Positions 18,444-26,580 of a stretch of 64,000 nucleotides of DNA are shown here, one piece after another. Positions within the stretch are counted from its first letter, which is position 1. Each line of letters begins with the position of its first letter. The stretch lies in contig NC_012914.1 of assembly GCF_000023585.1 (NCBI RefSeq), positions 1,016,001-1,080,000 on the forward strand, given 5' to 3'. The DNA comes from Paenibacillus sp. JDR-2. Its GTDB lineage: Bacteria; Bacillota; Bacilli; Paenibacillales; Paenibacillaceae. Both the position numbers and the translations under genes were made by a program. Under the pieces are notes generated by a model. The model saw nothing but the letters and a program-made list of their open reading frames with translations, did no database searches and was not told where the DNA came from.

Positions 18444-18496
18444 TTCATAAATCCTTTACATTCCCTTAACAAATATAAAGTAAACTGTGTTAAGAT
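18444..18496 (+). promoter_or_regulatory. PhoP-type box and promoter of the phosphate transport pair
   Basis: Three direct repeats TTCATA (18444), TTTACA (18455) and TTAACA (18466) have an exact 11-bp period, fitting the Bacillus PhoP consensus TT(A/C/T)A(C/T)A with 5-bp gaps. The last one overlaps the -35 position of a -10 TAAGAT (18491-18496). This predicts induction by PhoP-P in phosphate starvation. Confidence 0.65.
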
Positions 18497-18553
18497 ATTG
18501 TGGGCTCATTTCGAAATGATGCCTAACCATCCAGTCGGGTAAAGGGGATTACG

Positions 18554-19165
18554 ATGTTTAAGAAAAAGGATATTTTCTTTAAAACGTTTGAGGAAATGGC
18601 GGATACACTGGTTGACGCAATTGAATATTTCGCAAACGGTGTTTCAGACCTGTCGGATGTCACTCAGTTCGCTAAGACCATGAAAGAGCATGAGAGCAGA
18701 GGCGACCAGTACGTTCATACGATTTTGAAAGAACTGAACAAAACGTTCATTACCCCCATTGAGCGGGAAGATATAATGGCTTTAACGAGTTCGCTTGACG
18801 ATGTGCTTGACGGCATTGAAGCATGCGCATCGCGTTTTGAAATGTACAATATCCAGGAAAAAGACGAGTACATAACGCTGTTTGGCGATATACTGCTTCG
18901 TTCCGCAAACCAGATTAAGAAAGCGATCTATCTCCTTACCGACAAAAAACTGCTGGCGATCCGCGAGCCTAACATTGCGCTTAACGAGCTGGAGAACCAG
19001 GCGGATGACCTGCTCCGTGTCAGCATCAAGAGCCTGTTCACGAATGTGACTGACCCTATTGAACTGATGAAACGCAAAGAAATCTACGAAATGTTGGAGC
19101 AAACGACCGACTACTGCGAAGACGTAGCGAATACGCTGGAATCGATCATTATGCGCAACAGCTAA
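18554..19165 (+). CDS. DUF47 PhoU-like protein, Pit accessory (YkaA-like)
   Basis: 203 residues, all helical in character, without membrane segments. The start MFKKKDIFFKTFEEMADT and internal ALTSSLDDVLDGIEA are typical of DUF47 proteins, relatives of PhoU that are nearly always encoded next to Pit phosphate transporters and thought to modulate them. AGGGG lies before the ATG. It is followed after 29 bp by the pit gene, so the two form an operon, apparently under a PhoP-like box. Confidence 0.9.
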   Translation: MFKKKDIFFKTFEEMADTLVDAIEYFANGVSDLSDVTQFAKTMKEHESRGDQYVHTILKELNKTFITPIEREDIMALTSSLDDVLDGIEACASRFEMYNIQEKDEYITLFGDILLRSANQIKKAIYLLTDKKLLAIREPNIALNELENQADDLLRVSIKSLFTNVTDPIELMKRKEIYEMLEQTTDYCEDVANTLESIIMRNS

Positions 19166-19194
19166 GCTTACACGGAGAGTAGGAGTCAATTCAA

Positions 19195-20190
19195 ATGGAT
19201 TCAATCACATTATGGATGGTTGTCATACTTGCGCTCGGTTTCGACTTTATTAACGGTTTCCACGATACGGCGAACGCAATCGCTACGACGGTATCGACCC
19301 GTGCCCTTAAACCAAGGGTTGCCATTATTATGGCGGCGTGCATGAACTTTATCGGTGCGGTTACGTTTACGGGCGTTGCGAAAAAAATCGGAAGCGGCGT
19401 TGCCAATCCGGCGGATCTGTCTAACGGGGTAGAGATCGTTATTGCCGCCCTTATATCGGCGATTGCCTGGAACCTTCTTACCTGGTGGTTCGGCATTCCT
19501 TCGTCTTCCTCGCATGCTTTGATCGGTTCGCTTGCCGGCGCTGTAGCTTCGGGCGCGGGATTTGATGCCATTAACGCACACGGGTTTATCGATATTGTTA
19601 AGGCGCTTATTTTCTCGCCGTTGATTGCTTTTTCGGCCGGTTTTATCATCATGTGGATCTTAAAGCTAATCTTCGCAAGGACAAGCCCGCATCAGGTGAA
19701 CAAGGGCTTCCGGTTCGGACAGATTCTGACAGCGGCATTCCAGTCGTTCTCCCATGGCACAAACGACGCGCAGAAAGCGATGGGTATCATTACGTTTGCG
19801 CTCGTAGCTGGCGGTATCCAGGATCACTTCGAGGTTCCGCTGTGGGTTAAAATGTCGGCCGCGCTTGCGATGGCCCTTGGTACATCCATAGGCGGATGGA
19901 AGATTATTAAGACGATGGGCACGAAGATCTTCAAGATCGAGCCGATTAACGGCTTTGCCGCAGACGTAGGCTCGGCGGGCGTTATCCTGTCGGCAACGAT
20001 GCTCGAGCTGCCTGTCAGCACAACGCATGTTATCACTTCCTCGATTCTCGGCGTAGGCTCCGCGAAACGCTTCTCGAGCGTACGCTGGTCGCTTGCCGGG
20101 AAGATCGTTATCGCATGGTTTATTACTATCCCGATCACAGCGCTGTTTGCAGCAGGCGTGTATTGGGTAATTGATACGGTATTTATGTAA
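19195..20190 (+). CDS. pit: Low-affinity inorganic phosphate transporter, Pit family
   Basis: 331 residues with about ten hydrophobic segments. It carries the duplicated Pit signature: GFDFINGFHDTANAIAT in the N-terminal half and FSHGTNDAQKAMGII in the C-terminal half, plus WWFGIPSSSSHALIGSLAGA and PVSTTHVITSSILGVG. It imports metal-phosphate with protons across the plasma membrane. The length fits short Gram-positive Pit proteins (YkaB-like). It is co-transcribed with the DUF47 gene and ends at a clear terminator. Confidence 0.93.
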   Translation: MDSITLWMVVILALGFDFINGFHDTANAIATTVSTRALKPRVAIIMAACMNFIGAVTFTGVAKKIGSGVANPADLSNGVEIVIAALISAIAWNLLTWWFGIPSSSSHALIGSLAGAVASGAGFDAINAHGFIDIVKALIFSPLIAFSAGFIIMWILKLIFARTSPHQVNKGFRFGQILTAAFQSFSHGTNDAQKAMGIITFALVAGGIQDHFEVPLWVKMSAALAMALGTSIGGWKIIKTMGTKIFKIEPINGFAADVGSAGVILSATMLELPVSTTHVITSSILGVGSAKRFSSVRWSLAGKIVIAWFITIPITALFAAGVYWVIDTVFM

Positions 20191-20213
20191 GTTTAATTAT
20201 GTAAGGTTGAATG

Positions 20214-20241
20214 AAAGCTCGTCCGCTGGACGGGCTTTTTT
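20214..20241 (+). terminator. Terminator after pit
   Basis: AAGCTCGTCC-GCT-GGACGGGCTT is followed by T residues. Confidence 0.85.
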
Positions 20242-20250
20242 AGTTGATCT

Positions 20251-20916
20251 GCCGAGATTCGTAGCTGCCTCAGCAATAGAGAAGCAATAGTGAGTCTAAG
20301 CTCATAGTTAGTGAAGGCGAACGTACGAATAAGGCATGGAACCTCGCTGTTGAGCGTGCAGAGACGAGTTAGTGAGGTTATTAGGGCGGAGAGCCTCACT
20401 AATAGTGAGGCATTCCGCCGAGATTCGTAGCTGCCTCAGCAATAGAGAAGCAATAGTGAGTCTAAGCTCATAGTTAGTGAAGGTGAACGTACGAAAAAGG
20501 CATGGAACCTCACTGTTGAGCCATGCAGAGACGAGTTAGGGAGGTTATTAGGGCGGAGAGCCTCCCTAATAGTGAGGCTCTCCGCCGAGATTCATGGCTG
20601 CTTGAGCAATAGTGGAGCAATAGTGAGCCTAGGCTCATAGTTAGTGAAGGCGAACGTACGAAAAAGGCATGGAACCTCACTGTTGAGCATGCAGAGACGA
20701 GTTAGGGAGTTTATTAGGGCAGAGAGCCTCACTAATAGTGAGGCTCTCCGCCGAGATTCGCAGCTGCCTCAGCAATAGAGAAGCAATAGTGAGTCTCAGC
20801 TCATAGTTAGTGAAGGCGAACGTACGAATAAGCATGGAAGCTCACTGTTGAGCATGCAGAGACGAGTTAGGGAGATTATTAGGGCAGAGAGCCTCACTAA
20901 TAGTGAGGCATTCTGC
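20251..20916. repeat. Four tandem copies of a 166-bp palindrome-rich repeat
   Basis: Copies begin GCCGAGATTC at 20251, 20417, 20584 and 20750, with periods 166, 167 and 166, and a GCCGA remnant closes the array. Each copy is about 90% like the others. Each ends with CCTC(A/C)CTAATAGTGAGG, a palindrome in three of the four copies, and carries TGAG(T/C)CT..GCTCA. An upstream arm TTAGTGAGG pairs with CCTCACTAA in copy 1. In copy 2 both arms changed together (TTAGGGAGG / CCTCCCTAA). The period is not a multiple of three, so no frame runs through the copies. A protein-coding role is unlikely. Confidence 0.9.
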
Positions 20917-20955
20917 CGATGGTGCCGTAGTAATCAGATGAATCGTGAAACTAGA

Positions 20956-21636
20956 CTATGTTGAAGCAACATAGTCCGCTAATACATATGTAGTAACACG
21001 ATGCTTGGCTGGTAATCTCTGAAGAAGCTTTGCGGTTTCGAGGCGATGAAGCCAGTCTACGGCTGTTCGGTTACTGATTTGAAATTCCTGCGCGACATCT
21101 CCCGGCCGGATCTTCCCTTGTTGCCGCAGTGCCATTTGTATAATCCACTGTTTACGTATTTCCCAAATATTCGTTGTTTGTTTCAAGTCTCGTTGATAAG
21201 TCAATGACCACCAGTGGCCTATTGCCTGCTTCACTTTCACGATACATTGCTGGGGCTGATGCTCGACCTGCCATGCGGAGAAACGCAGCACCAGCCAGCC
21301 TGACAAGACGAGGTCATTCTGCCGGGATAAATGATCTTGAAATTCTGCTGGCGAAATGTCACGTGCGTGTGTAGTAAAACCATCAATTTCAATTACGAGC
21401 TTCATGCCGTTTTTAACGTAAACAAAATCACAAAATCGTTGTCCGCCTTTATGATCCAAAAAGGGATGCTCTGCCTTCAGCCCGTCGAAATTGTCTCCGA
21501 ATGCCGGTCCCCACACACGCTCGAGAAAAAACAACTGCGACCGTTCCAACTTGTTCCGGAAAGATCCTTTTAACAGGGCTTCGCGTTCGAAGGATTCAAT
21601 AAACTGTTGCAAGGCAGGATTATTTAATTTATTCAT
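20956..21636 (-). CDS. DUF559/VSR-like endonuclease-domain protein with C-terminal HTH
   Basis: 226 residues. The central part (about 45-140) has the restriction-like PD-(D/E)XK layout of DUF559 proteins: FLDHKGGQRFCDFVYV, then LVIEIDGFTTHA, an Arg-Gln-Asn segment, and SGWLVLRFSAWQVE. The C-terminal part (about 160-220) looks like a winged helix: KIRPGDVAQEFQISNRTAVDWLHRLE. It is probably a DNA-cutting or DNA-binding protein. The target and role are unknown. Its stop lies about 40 bp from the 166-bp repeat array. GGAGCC lies upstream of the ATG. Confidence 0.75.
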   Translation of the reverse strand: MNKLNNPALQQFIESFEREALLKGSFRNKLERSQLFFLERVWGPAFGDNFDGLKAEHPFLDHKGGQRFCDFVYVKNGMKLVIEIDGFTTHARDISPAEFQDHLSRQNDLVLSGWLVLRFSAWQVEHQPQQCIVKVKQAIGHWWSLTYQRDLKQTTNIWEIRKQWIIQMALRQQGKIRPGDVAQEFQISNRTAVDWLHRLETAKLLQRLPAKHRVTTYVLADYVAST

Positions 21637-21669
21637 ATATGATCCAGGCTCCTTTCAATAAAAGAGGGT

Positions 21670-21720
21670 TCGAAAAAAAAAGCACCCCGACCACAGCCAA
21701 ATAGGCTGCAATCGGGGTGC
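21670..21720 (-). terminator. Minus-strand intrinsic terminator
   Basis: Read on the minus strand, GCACCCCGA(TT)GCAGCC - loop - GGCTGT..TCGGGGTGC is followed by nine T residues. It ends transcription from the gene at 21864-22439 before the nuclease gene. Confidence 0.88.
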
Positions 21721-21863
21721 GCTTCACTCCGAACCATGATGCTTATATAGCTACATCATAACTTGCAAGTAGAAAATGAGCAAGCTTGAAAAAGAGAGTC
21801 GGGAAGCCCCAGGCTTTCCGCCGCGCCAGCAAAGCCGCGCCAGCAGTGGTGCGGCTTTGCTGG

Positions 21864-22439
21864 TTAGCGCTGCCGCTTCCGCTTGCGGCGTCTGCCGGCG
21901 GAGTTTGTTGGTTTTTTGCGGCGTTTGCGTTTCTTCGGCACAAATTCAATATCTTCGTCCACCGCGTCGCTGCCGGAGTCCTTTTTGAAGGAACCCAGAA
22001 TGACCTTGACGAGAGGAGCCATCTGCGACACACTGGATACGACCTTTTGAACCTTGCCCACCGTGGTCAGAATGCCATCCAGCCCGCCAATCCGGTCAAC
22101 AAAGCCTTTGATCTCGGTCAAGCTTGGCATGTTAAAGCCGCCGGCTTTGGCCGGTGTTGTCGTCTCCACCAATTCTGCGGCTGTAGCCGGCACGACCACA
22201 GGCAGGCTTTCCTCGTGTTGTATTATAGTCTCTTCCGTCGAAAAGACAGGAGGCGCAGGTGGAATCGGGGCGCCGTCCGTGAAGCCAAGAGGATTCTGGA
22301 AGCTGTTAAATCCCTGACTGGCCTGGTTACGGACATAGCCGCGCCGGTGATGGCCGCTGTGCGGCGAGTGCGGCGGATACTGGTGAGGGTTCGAATGTCC
22401 GCCCCCGCCAGGATAGTTCCGGTAATTCACGCGGATCAC
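21864..22439 (-). CDS. Hypothetical protein with Gly/His/Pro-rich N-terminus and basic tail
   Basis: 191 residues, not recognised with confidence. Residues 1-60 are rich in G, H, P, N and Y. About 105-155 could form amphipathic helices (VDRIGGLDGILTTVGKVQK, then PLVKVILGSF). The last 25 residues are mostly K and R. The helical part recalls the YqfQ/VrrA spore-protein family, but this is weak. A spore coat or nucleic-acid-binding role is possible given composition. The start is a GTG at 22439 with a poor ribosome site; GTG 22430 is an alternative. Two hairpins (21824-21863 and about 21805-21822) follow the stop. Confidence 0.6.
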   Translation of the reverse strand: MIRVNYRNYPGGGGHSNPHQYPPHSPHSGHHRRGYVRNQASQGFNSFQNPLGFTDGAPIPPAPPVFSTEETIIQHEESLPVVVPATAAELVETTTPAKAGGFNMPSLTEIKGFVDRIGGLDGILTTVGKVQKVVSSVSQMAPLVKVILGSFKKDSGSDAVDEDIEFVPKKRKRRKKPTNSAGRRRKRKRQR

Positions 22440-22442
22440 AAC

Positions 22443-22673
22443 CTTTTTTTCAAAGTTTATGGAACAATGGCTTCCCTACTCCGTCCGCTTCCACATGGGG
22501 GATTAGCCTGCACGCAGGTCCGCTCCCGTATGCCGTATAGGGAAGTATTCTTGGTATTAGTCTATGGCATAGGCAAACATGACGATTGGACGAATGCCCG
22601 ATTTTATATAAATAATGCGGATATTTACCTACGGGCTGCTCTTCCGTCCTGTAAAGCGTGAATACGGTAATGC
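22443..22673. other. Intergenic region without supported gene
   Basis: The gap separates the minus-strand hypothetical gene from the yerC promoter. I see no ORF with a ribosome site and no clear hairpin with a T run. It probably carries the promoter of the minus-strand gene, but I could not fix one. Confidence 0.5.
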
Positions 22674-22702
22674 TTGAAAAAACCCCCTAAAAAAGCTACA
22701 AT
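22674..22702 (+). promoter_or_regulatory. Sigma-A promoter of the yerC operon
   Basis: TTGAAA (22674-22679), a 17-bp spacer and TACAAT (22697-22702). Confidence 0.75.
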
Positions 22703-22771
22703 GTGAGCATTAGACATTAATGACAATGCCTGAAATGTGCGTGTAATCACGCCCCTGAGGAGTGGATGATA

Positions 22772-23062
22772 ATGCAGCTTAAGAAGCTGAACGATAAAGC
22801 AATCGATCAATTATTCGAAGCGATTCTTACCCTTAAATCCGTTGAGGAATGTTATATCTTTTTTGACGACCTGTGCACGGTGAATGAAATCCAGTCGTTG
22901 TCGCAGCGTCTCGAGGTTGCGCGCATGCTGGGCAAGGGCAGCACGTATAACCAAATCGAGGCAGAGACTGGCGCCAGCACGGCAACGATTTCCCGGGTTA
23001 AGCGCTGTTTGAATTATGGTAACGATGGGTATAAAATGACTTTAGAGCGTTTAGGCAGATAG
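22772..23062 (+). CDS. yerC: TrpR/YerC-family DNA-binding regulator
   Basis: 96 residues, the usual size. A TrpR-like helix-turn-helix covers nearly all of it: VEECYIFFDDLCTVNEIQSL, then the recognition part ETGASTATISRVKRCLNYG. Homologues are TrpR-superfamily repressors of unknown regulon in Firmicutes. The ATG at 22772 is 9 bp from GAGGAG; the in-frame ATG at 22766 is too close. In B. subtilis yerC follows yerB. Here about 4 kb of phosphate, repeat and nuclease DNA lies between the two. It is 4 bp from the CbiX gene. Confidence 0.92.
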   Translation: MQLKKLNDKAIDQLFEAILTLKSVEECYIFFDDLCTVNEIQSLSQRLEVARMLGKGSTYNQIEAETGASTATISRVKRCLNYGNDGYKMTLERLGR

Positions 23063-23066
23063 TGCC

Positions 23067-23840
23067 ATGAAGCCGGGCATTCTCGTGATCAGTCATGGTT
23101 CGAGGGAAGCAGAATGGGTTCGGCTCGTTGACGAGGCGGTAGCTGCCGCGGCAGCTTCTCCTCATTTACAAGGCGTGCCGGTCTATTCTTCTTTTCTCGA
23201 AATTGTTGAAGGCCGTTTGATTCAGGATGGCATAGATGCGCTGGAAGAGCAGGGAGTAACGGATTTATTCGTGCTTCCTTTGTTCCTTTCGTCCGGCAGC
23301 ACGCATGTCGATGAGATCGGGCAGGCGTTTGGCCTGCCGCCGGTGGCCGAGCTTGAAGGCGATCTTGGCATCTTCAGGGTTAACGCCAAGGTTCATTACG
23401 GCATGCCGATTGATGACGATCCCGATATTGCGGAGCTGCTGCTGTCGAATATTAAGCAGCTGTCTATCCAGCCGGAAGCAGAGACGGTTATGCTCATTGC
23501 GCATGGAAGCCGGGAAAAGGTTTTCCATGAACGCTGGCAGCACGGTCTGAACCAGCTCGCGGAACGGCTGCGGAAGCTGGGCGGCTTTGCCCACTCCGCT
23601 ACGGCGATGCTGCTGCCCGATCAGGCGGCGGCTCATTTGAGAGCTTTGCAAGAGGAGAGACCAAGTGAAGCGGTAATCGTCGTTCCTCTATTTTTGAGCA
23701 AGGGTTATTTTACGAATACGGTCATTCCATCGCGGTTGCAGGGTCTGGATTACCGGTACAACGGGCAGGCTATGCTGCCTCATCCGGCTATTGAACGGTG
23801 GCTGGAGCGGCGTATGACGGCTTGGCTTCAGGAGAGGTAA
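23067..23840 (+). CDS. Two-domain CbiX/SirB-type sirohydrochlorin chelatase
   Basis: 257 residues made of two CbiX-like halves. Each half starts with a metal-binding His in a conserved motif: VISHGSREAEW (residues 7-17) and LIAHGSREKVF (about 146-156). Each half also has a PLFLS segment. Such proteins insert Fe2+ or Co2+ into sirohydrochlorin (siroheme or cobalamin branch). No other siroheme or cobalamin gene is near, so the metal cannot be deduced. It is cotranscribed with yerC and followed by dgkB. Confidence 0.85.
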   Translation: MKPGILVISHGSREAEWVRLVDEAVAAAAASPHLQGVPVYSSFLEIVEGRLIQDGIDALEEQGVTDLFVLPLFLSSGSTHVDEIGQAFGLPPVAELEGDLGIFRVNAKVHYGMPIDDDPDIAELLLSNIKQLSIQPEAETVMLIAHGSREKVFHERWQHGLNQLAERLRKLGGFAHSATAMLLPDQAAAHLRALQEERPSEAVIVVPLFLSKGYFTNTVIPSRLQGLDYRYNGQAMLPHPAIERWLERRMTAWLQER

Positions 23841-23875
23841 GTGACCGTTTTTTGAAAGAAATGGTGGGTTAATCG

Positions 23876-24790
23876 ATGAAGCGTGCAAGATTGATTTACA
23901 ACCCGACATCGGGAAGAGAAGAGATGAAGCGTCGTCTCCCGGATATTCTCCAGAAGCTGGACCAGGCAGGAATCGAGACCAGCTGCCATGCGACGATTGG
24001 AGCGGGAGATGCAACGATCGCCGCAGCGGATGCAGCGGAGCGGGATTATGATCTGATTATCGCGGCAGGCGGCGACGGGACCATCTACGAGGTTATTAAC
24101 GGGATGGCGAATAAGCCAAACCGGCCGCCTCTTGGCATTTTGCCGCTGGGAACAACGAATGATTTCGCCCGCGCGATGGGCATCCCGAAGCATTGGGAAT
24201 ACGCGTGCGATCTGATTATCCAGAATTACACGCGGCCGATTGACGTCGGTCAAGCCAATGAGCGTTATTTCATTAATATTGCGGGGGGCGGCTCGCTGAC
24301 CGAACTGACCTATGATGTACCGATTAAGCTGAAGACGATGATCGGGCAGCTGGCGTATTATTTGAAAGGCTTAGAGAAGATGACCCGCTTAAGCCCAACG
24401 GAGCTTGTGATTGAAGCAGAAGGGGTAGGCAAATTCCACGAGGAATTTATGCTTTTCCTGATCTGCAACAGCAATTCGGTTGGCGGATTCGAGAAGCTGG
24501 CGCCGGACGCGAAGCCGGATGACGGGCTGTTTGACGTCGTGCTTCTCAGGAGATGCAATCTGGCTGAATTTATCCGGATTGCTACGCTGGCGCTCCGGGG
24601 CGAGCATCTGAACGATTCGCATGTGATTCATTTCCGTACGAATAAGATGAAGGTCACTTCACCAAGTTATGTGCAGATTAACCTGGATGGTGAATACGGA
24701 GGGACGCTGCCGTTTACGTTTTCGGTGCTGCCGTCGCATCTGCAGATTTTTGCCGATGAGCATGGCGCGGCTTCCTATCGCAATCGCTGA
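23876..24790 (+). CDS. dgkB: Diacylglycerol kinase
   Basis: 304 residues. A soluble DagK-type lipid kinase that rephosphorylates diacylglycerol released by lipoteichoic acid synthesis. Motifs are YNPTSGRE at the N-terminus, AAGGDGTIYEVING (nucleotide-binding), PLGTTNDFARA, and LFDVVLL near Asp residues of the structural Mg site. Length and motifs match B. subtilis DgkB (YerQ). As in B. subtilis, the next gene is the RlmCD methyltransferase, which supports orthology. Confidence 0.94.
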   Translation: MKRARLIYNPTSGREEMKRRLPDILQKLDQAGIETSCHATIGAGDATIAAADAAERDYDLIIAAGGDGTIYEVINGMANKPNRPPLGILPLGTTNDFARAMGIPKHWEYACDLIIQNYTRPIDVGQANERYFINIAGGGSLTELTYDVPIKLKTMIGQLAYYLKGLEKMTRLSPTELVIEAEGVGKFHEEFMLFLICNSNSVGGFEKLAPDAKPDDGLFDVVLLRRCNLAEFIRIATLALRGEHLNDSHVIHFRTNKMKVTSPSYVQINLDGEYGGTLPFTFSVLPSHLQIFADEHGAASYRNR

Positions 24791-24901
24791 TAGCAATTGG
24801 AATAAACCTCTAATAGCAGGCCTGGTGCTTGCTGCCAGAGGTTTATTTCTTTATGCGGATGCATTACACTATAGGGATAATAGATGAGGAAGCGGAGAGC
24901 A

Positions 24902-26404
24902 ATGATGAATAGAAATCATACGCGTAATGCGGGTTCAAATAGAAAAGGCCATACGCAAGGCGGCCGGAAGAGCGGGGGAGCGGGAAGAGCTCCTTCGCAG
25001 GCTGCCGTGGATGCGCCGGTGCAAAAAAACGATGAGGTTGTTGTCGACATTATCGGTCTGACCCATGACGGTGAAGGGGTTGGCCGGGCGGACGGCTATA
25101 CCTTGTTCATTCAAGGGGCGCTGCCAGGCGAGCGTGTACGGGCGAAAGTAATGAAGGTAAAAAAAGCGTACGGCTACGCGCGCCTTCAAGAGCTGCTGGA
25201 TGCAAGCGCGGACCGCGTAGTTCCGGTATGCGGCATTTACGACAAATGCGGCGGCTGCCAGCTGCAGCATATGGACTATGCCGCGCAGCTGAACTGGAAG
25301 CGGCAGCATGTCGTGGATGCGCTCGAGCGGATCGGGAAGCTGCAGATTGCTGGCGAAGGCGAGGAGGCATCCGGGATTACCGTTCATCCAACGGTAGGGA
25401 TGAACGATCCGTGGCGCTACCGCAATAAGGCGCAGGTGCCGGTCGGGGCTTCAGCGGGTGCCGGCGAGCTGATTGCAGGCTTTTACGCCAAGGGCAGCCA
25501 TCGCATTATCGATACGGATCAATGCCATATTCAGCATGACCGCAACGATGAGGTTGTCCGGATTGTGAAGGCCATCGGCAGGGAGCTTGGCGTATCGGCG
25601 TATGATGAGGAGAGCGGCAAAGGGCTGCTCCGCCATGTAATGACGCGGACAGGCTTTGTGAGCGGCGAGATTATGGTCGTGCTAGTGACCAACGGACGCA
25701 AGCTTCCGCAAGCCGAGTTGTGGGTGGAGCGAATCCGCGCGGCGTTGCCGGAAGTAAAAAGCATCGTGCAGAACGTAAATACTCGCGATACGAATGTCAT
25801 CTTTGGCGATGAGACGAAGGTGTTATGGGGCAGCGAGGTGATCTATGACGAGCTTGACGGTATCCGGTTCGCGATCTCGGCGCGTTCATTCTATCAGGTG
25901 AACCCGTCGCAGACGATAGAGCTCTACCGGACAGCCGTTGATTATGCGCAGCTTACAGGCAAGGAGTCCGTTATTGATGCCTATTGCGGCATCGGGACGA
26001 TCTCTTTGTTCCTTGCACGGAAGGCTGGCCGAGTCTACGGCGTAGAGATTGTGCCGGAGGCTATCGAGGATGCGAAGCGTAATGCGGAGCTGAACGGCAT
26101 CAGCAACGCCTCGTTTGAGGCAGGCCCTGCGGAAGTTGTCATCCCTCGCTGGCGCGAGGAGGGGATTATCCCCGACGTCATTGTCGTGGACCCGCCGCGC
26201 AAGGGCTGCGACCCGGCGCTGCTGGATACGATCCTGAAGATGCAGCCGGAGCGGGTGGTTTACGTCAGCTGTAATCCTTCCACGCTCGCGCGAGATTTGC
26301 GCACGCTCGAAGACGGCGGCTATAAGACGGTAGAGGTTACGCCGGTCGATATGTTCCCGTGGACGAGCCACGTGGAGTGCGTTGTGTGGATGGTTCGAAA
26401 ATAA
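24902..26404 (+). CDS. rlmCD: 23S rRNA (uracil-C5)-methyltransferase, RlmCD/TrmA family
   Basis: 500 residues. After a basic disordered N-terminus comes a TRAM domain (VDIIGLTHDGEGVGRADGY...), then an Fe-S cluster motif (CGIYDKCGGCQLQ plus C in DTDQCHIQ), and the SAM-dependent domain. The latter has VIDAYCGIGTISLFLA, DPPRKGCD and the catalytic Cys in VVYVSCNPSTLARD. By synteny with B. subtilis dgkB-rlmCD it probably methylates U747 and U1939 of 23S rRNA. The ATG at 24902 or 24905 follows GGAAGCGGAGAG; 24884 is in frame but lacks a site. Confidence 0.92.
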   Translation: MMNRNHTRNAGSNRKGHTQGGRKSGGAGRAPSQAAVDAPVQKNDEVVVDIIGLTHDGEGVGRADGYTLFIQGALPGERVRAKVMKVKKAYGYARLQELLDASADRVVPVCGIYDKCGGCQLQHMDYAAQLNWKRQHVVDALERIGKLQIAGEGEEASGITVHPTVGMNDPWRYRNKAQVPVGASAGAGELIAGFYAKGSHRIIDTDQCHIQHDRNDEVVRIVKAIGRELGVSAYDEESGKGLLRHVMTRTGFVSGEIMVVLVTNGRKLPQAELWVERIRAALPEVKSIVQNVNTRDTNVIFGDETKVLWGSEVIYDELDGIRFAISARSFYQVNPSQTIELYRTAVDYAQLTGKESVIDAYCGIGTISLFLARKAGRVYGVEIVPEAIEDAKRNAELNGISNASFEAGPAEVVIPRWREEGIIPDVIVVDPPRKGCDPALLDTILKMQPERVVYVSCNPSTLARDLRTLEDGGYKTVEVTPVDMFPWTSHVECVVWMVRK

Positions 26405-26441
26405 GTCAGGGCAACATTCGCTTAAATAAATTATTTTTCTC

Positions 26442-26474
26442 AAAGTCCAAGTATCTATTGCTTGGGCTTTTTTT
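26442..26474 (+). terminator. Terminator after rlmCD
   Basis: AAAGTCCAAG - loop - CTTGGGCTTTTTTT. It lies inside an open frame that extends upstream of the kinase gene and so excludes earlier starts for that gene. Confidence 0.85.
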
Positions 26475-26580
26475 GTGTTGCTTGATTACTATGCAATTAG
26501 TCTCTACTACGTTCCAGAAAAAGGACATGAGTTCTACTTTAACGAATATAGCTACAAACAATAAATTATCGGGTGAGAAT

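Noticed and set aside
20251-20916. CRISPR array or coding repeats in the 166-bp units
   Set aside because: Units are directly joined without spacers, and the period shifts frame between copies.
21786-22661. 291-codon plus-strand frame opposite the basic-tail protein gene
   Set aside because: It lacks a ribosome site, has an atypical Trp/Cys/Arg composition, and crosses the minus-strand gene whose own terminator is clear.
26359-26580. Longer N-terminus for the hybrid kinase
   Set aside because: It would include the rlmCD terminator and overlap the rlmCD end. ATG 26581 lies after the terminator.
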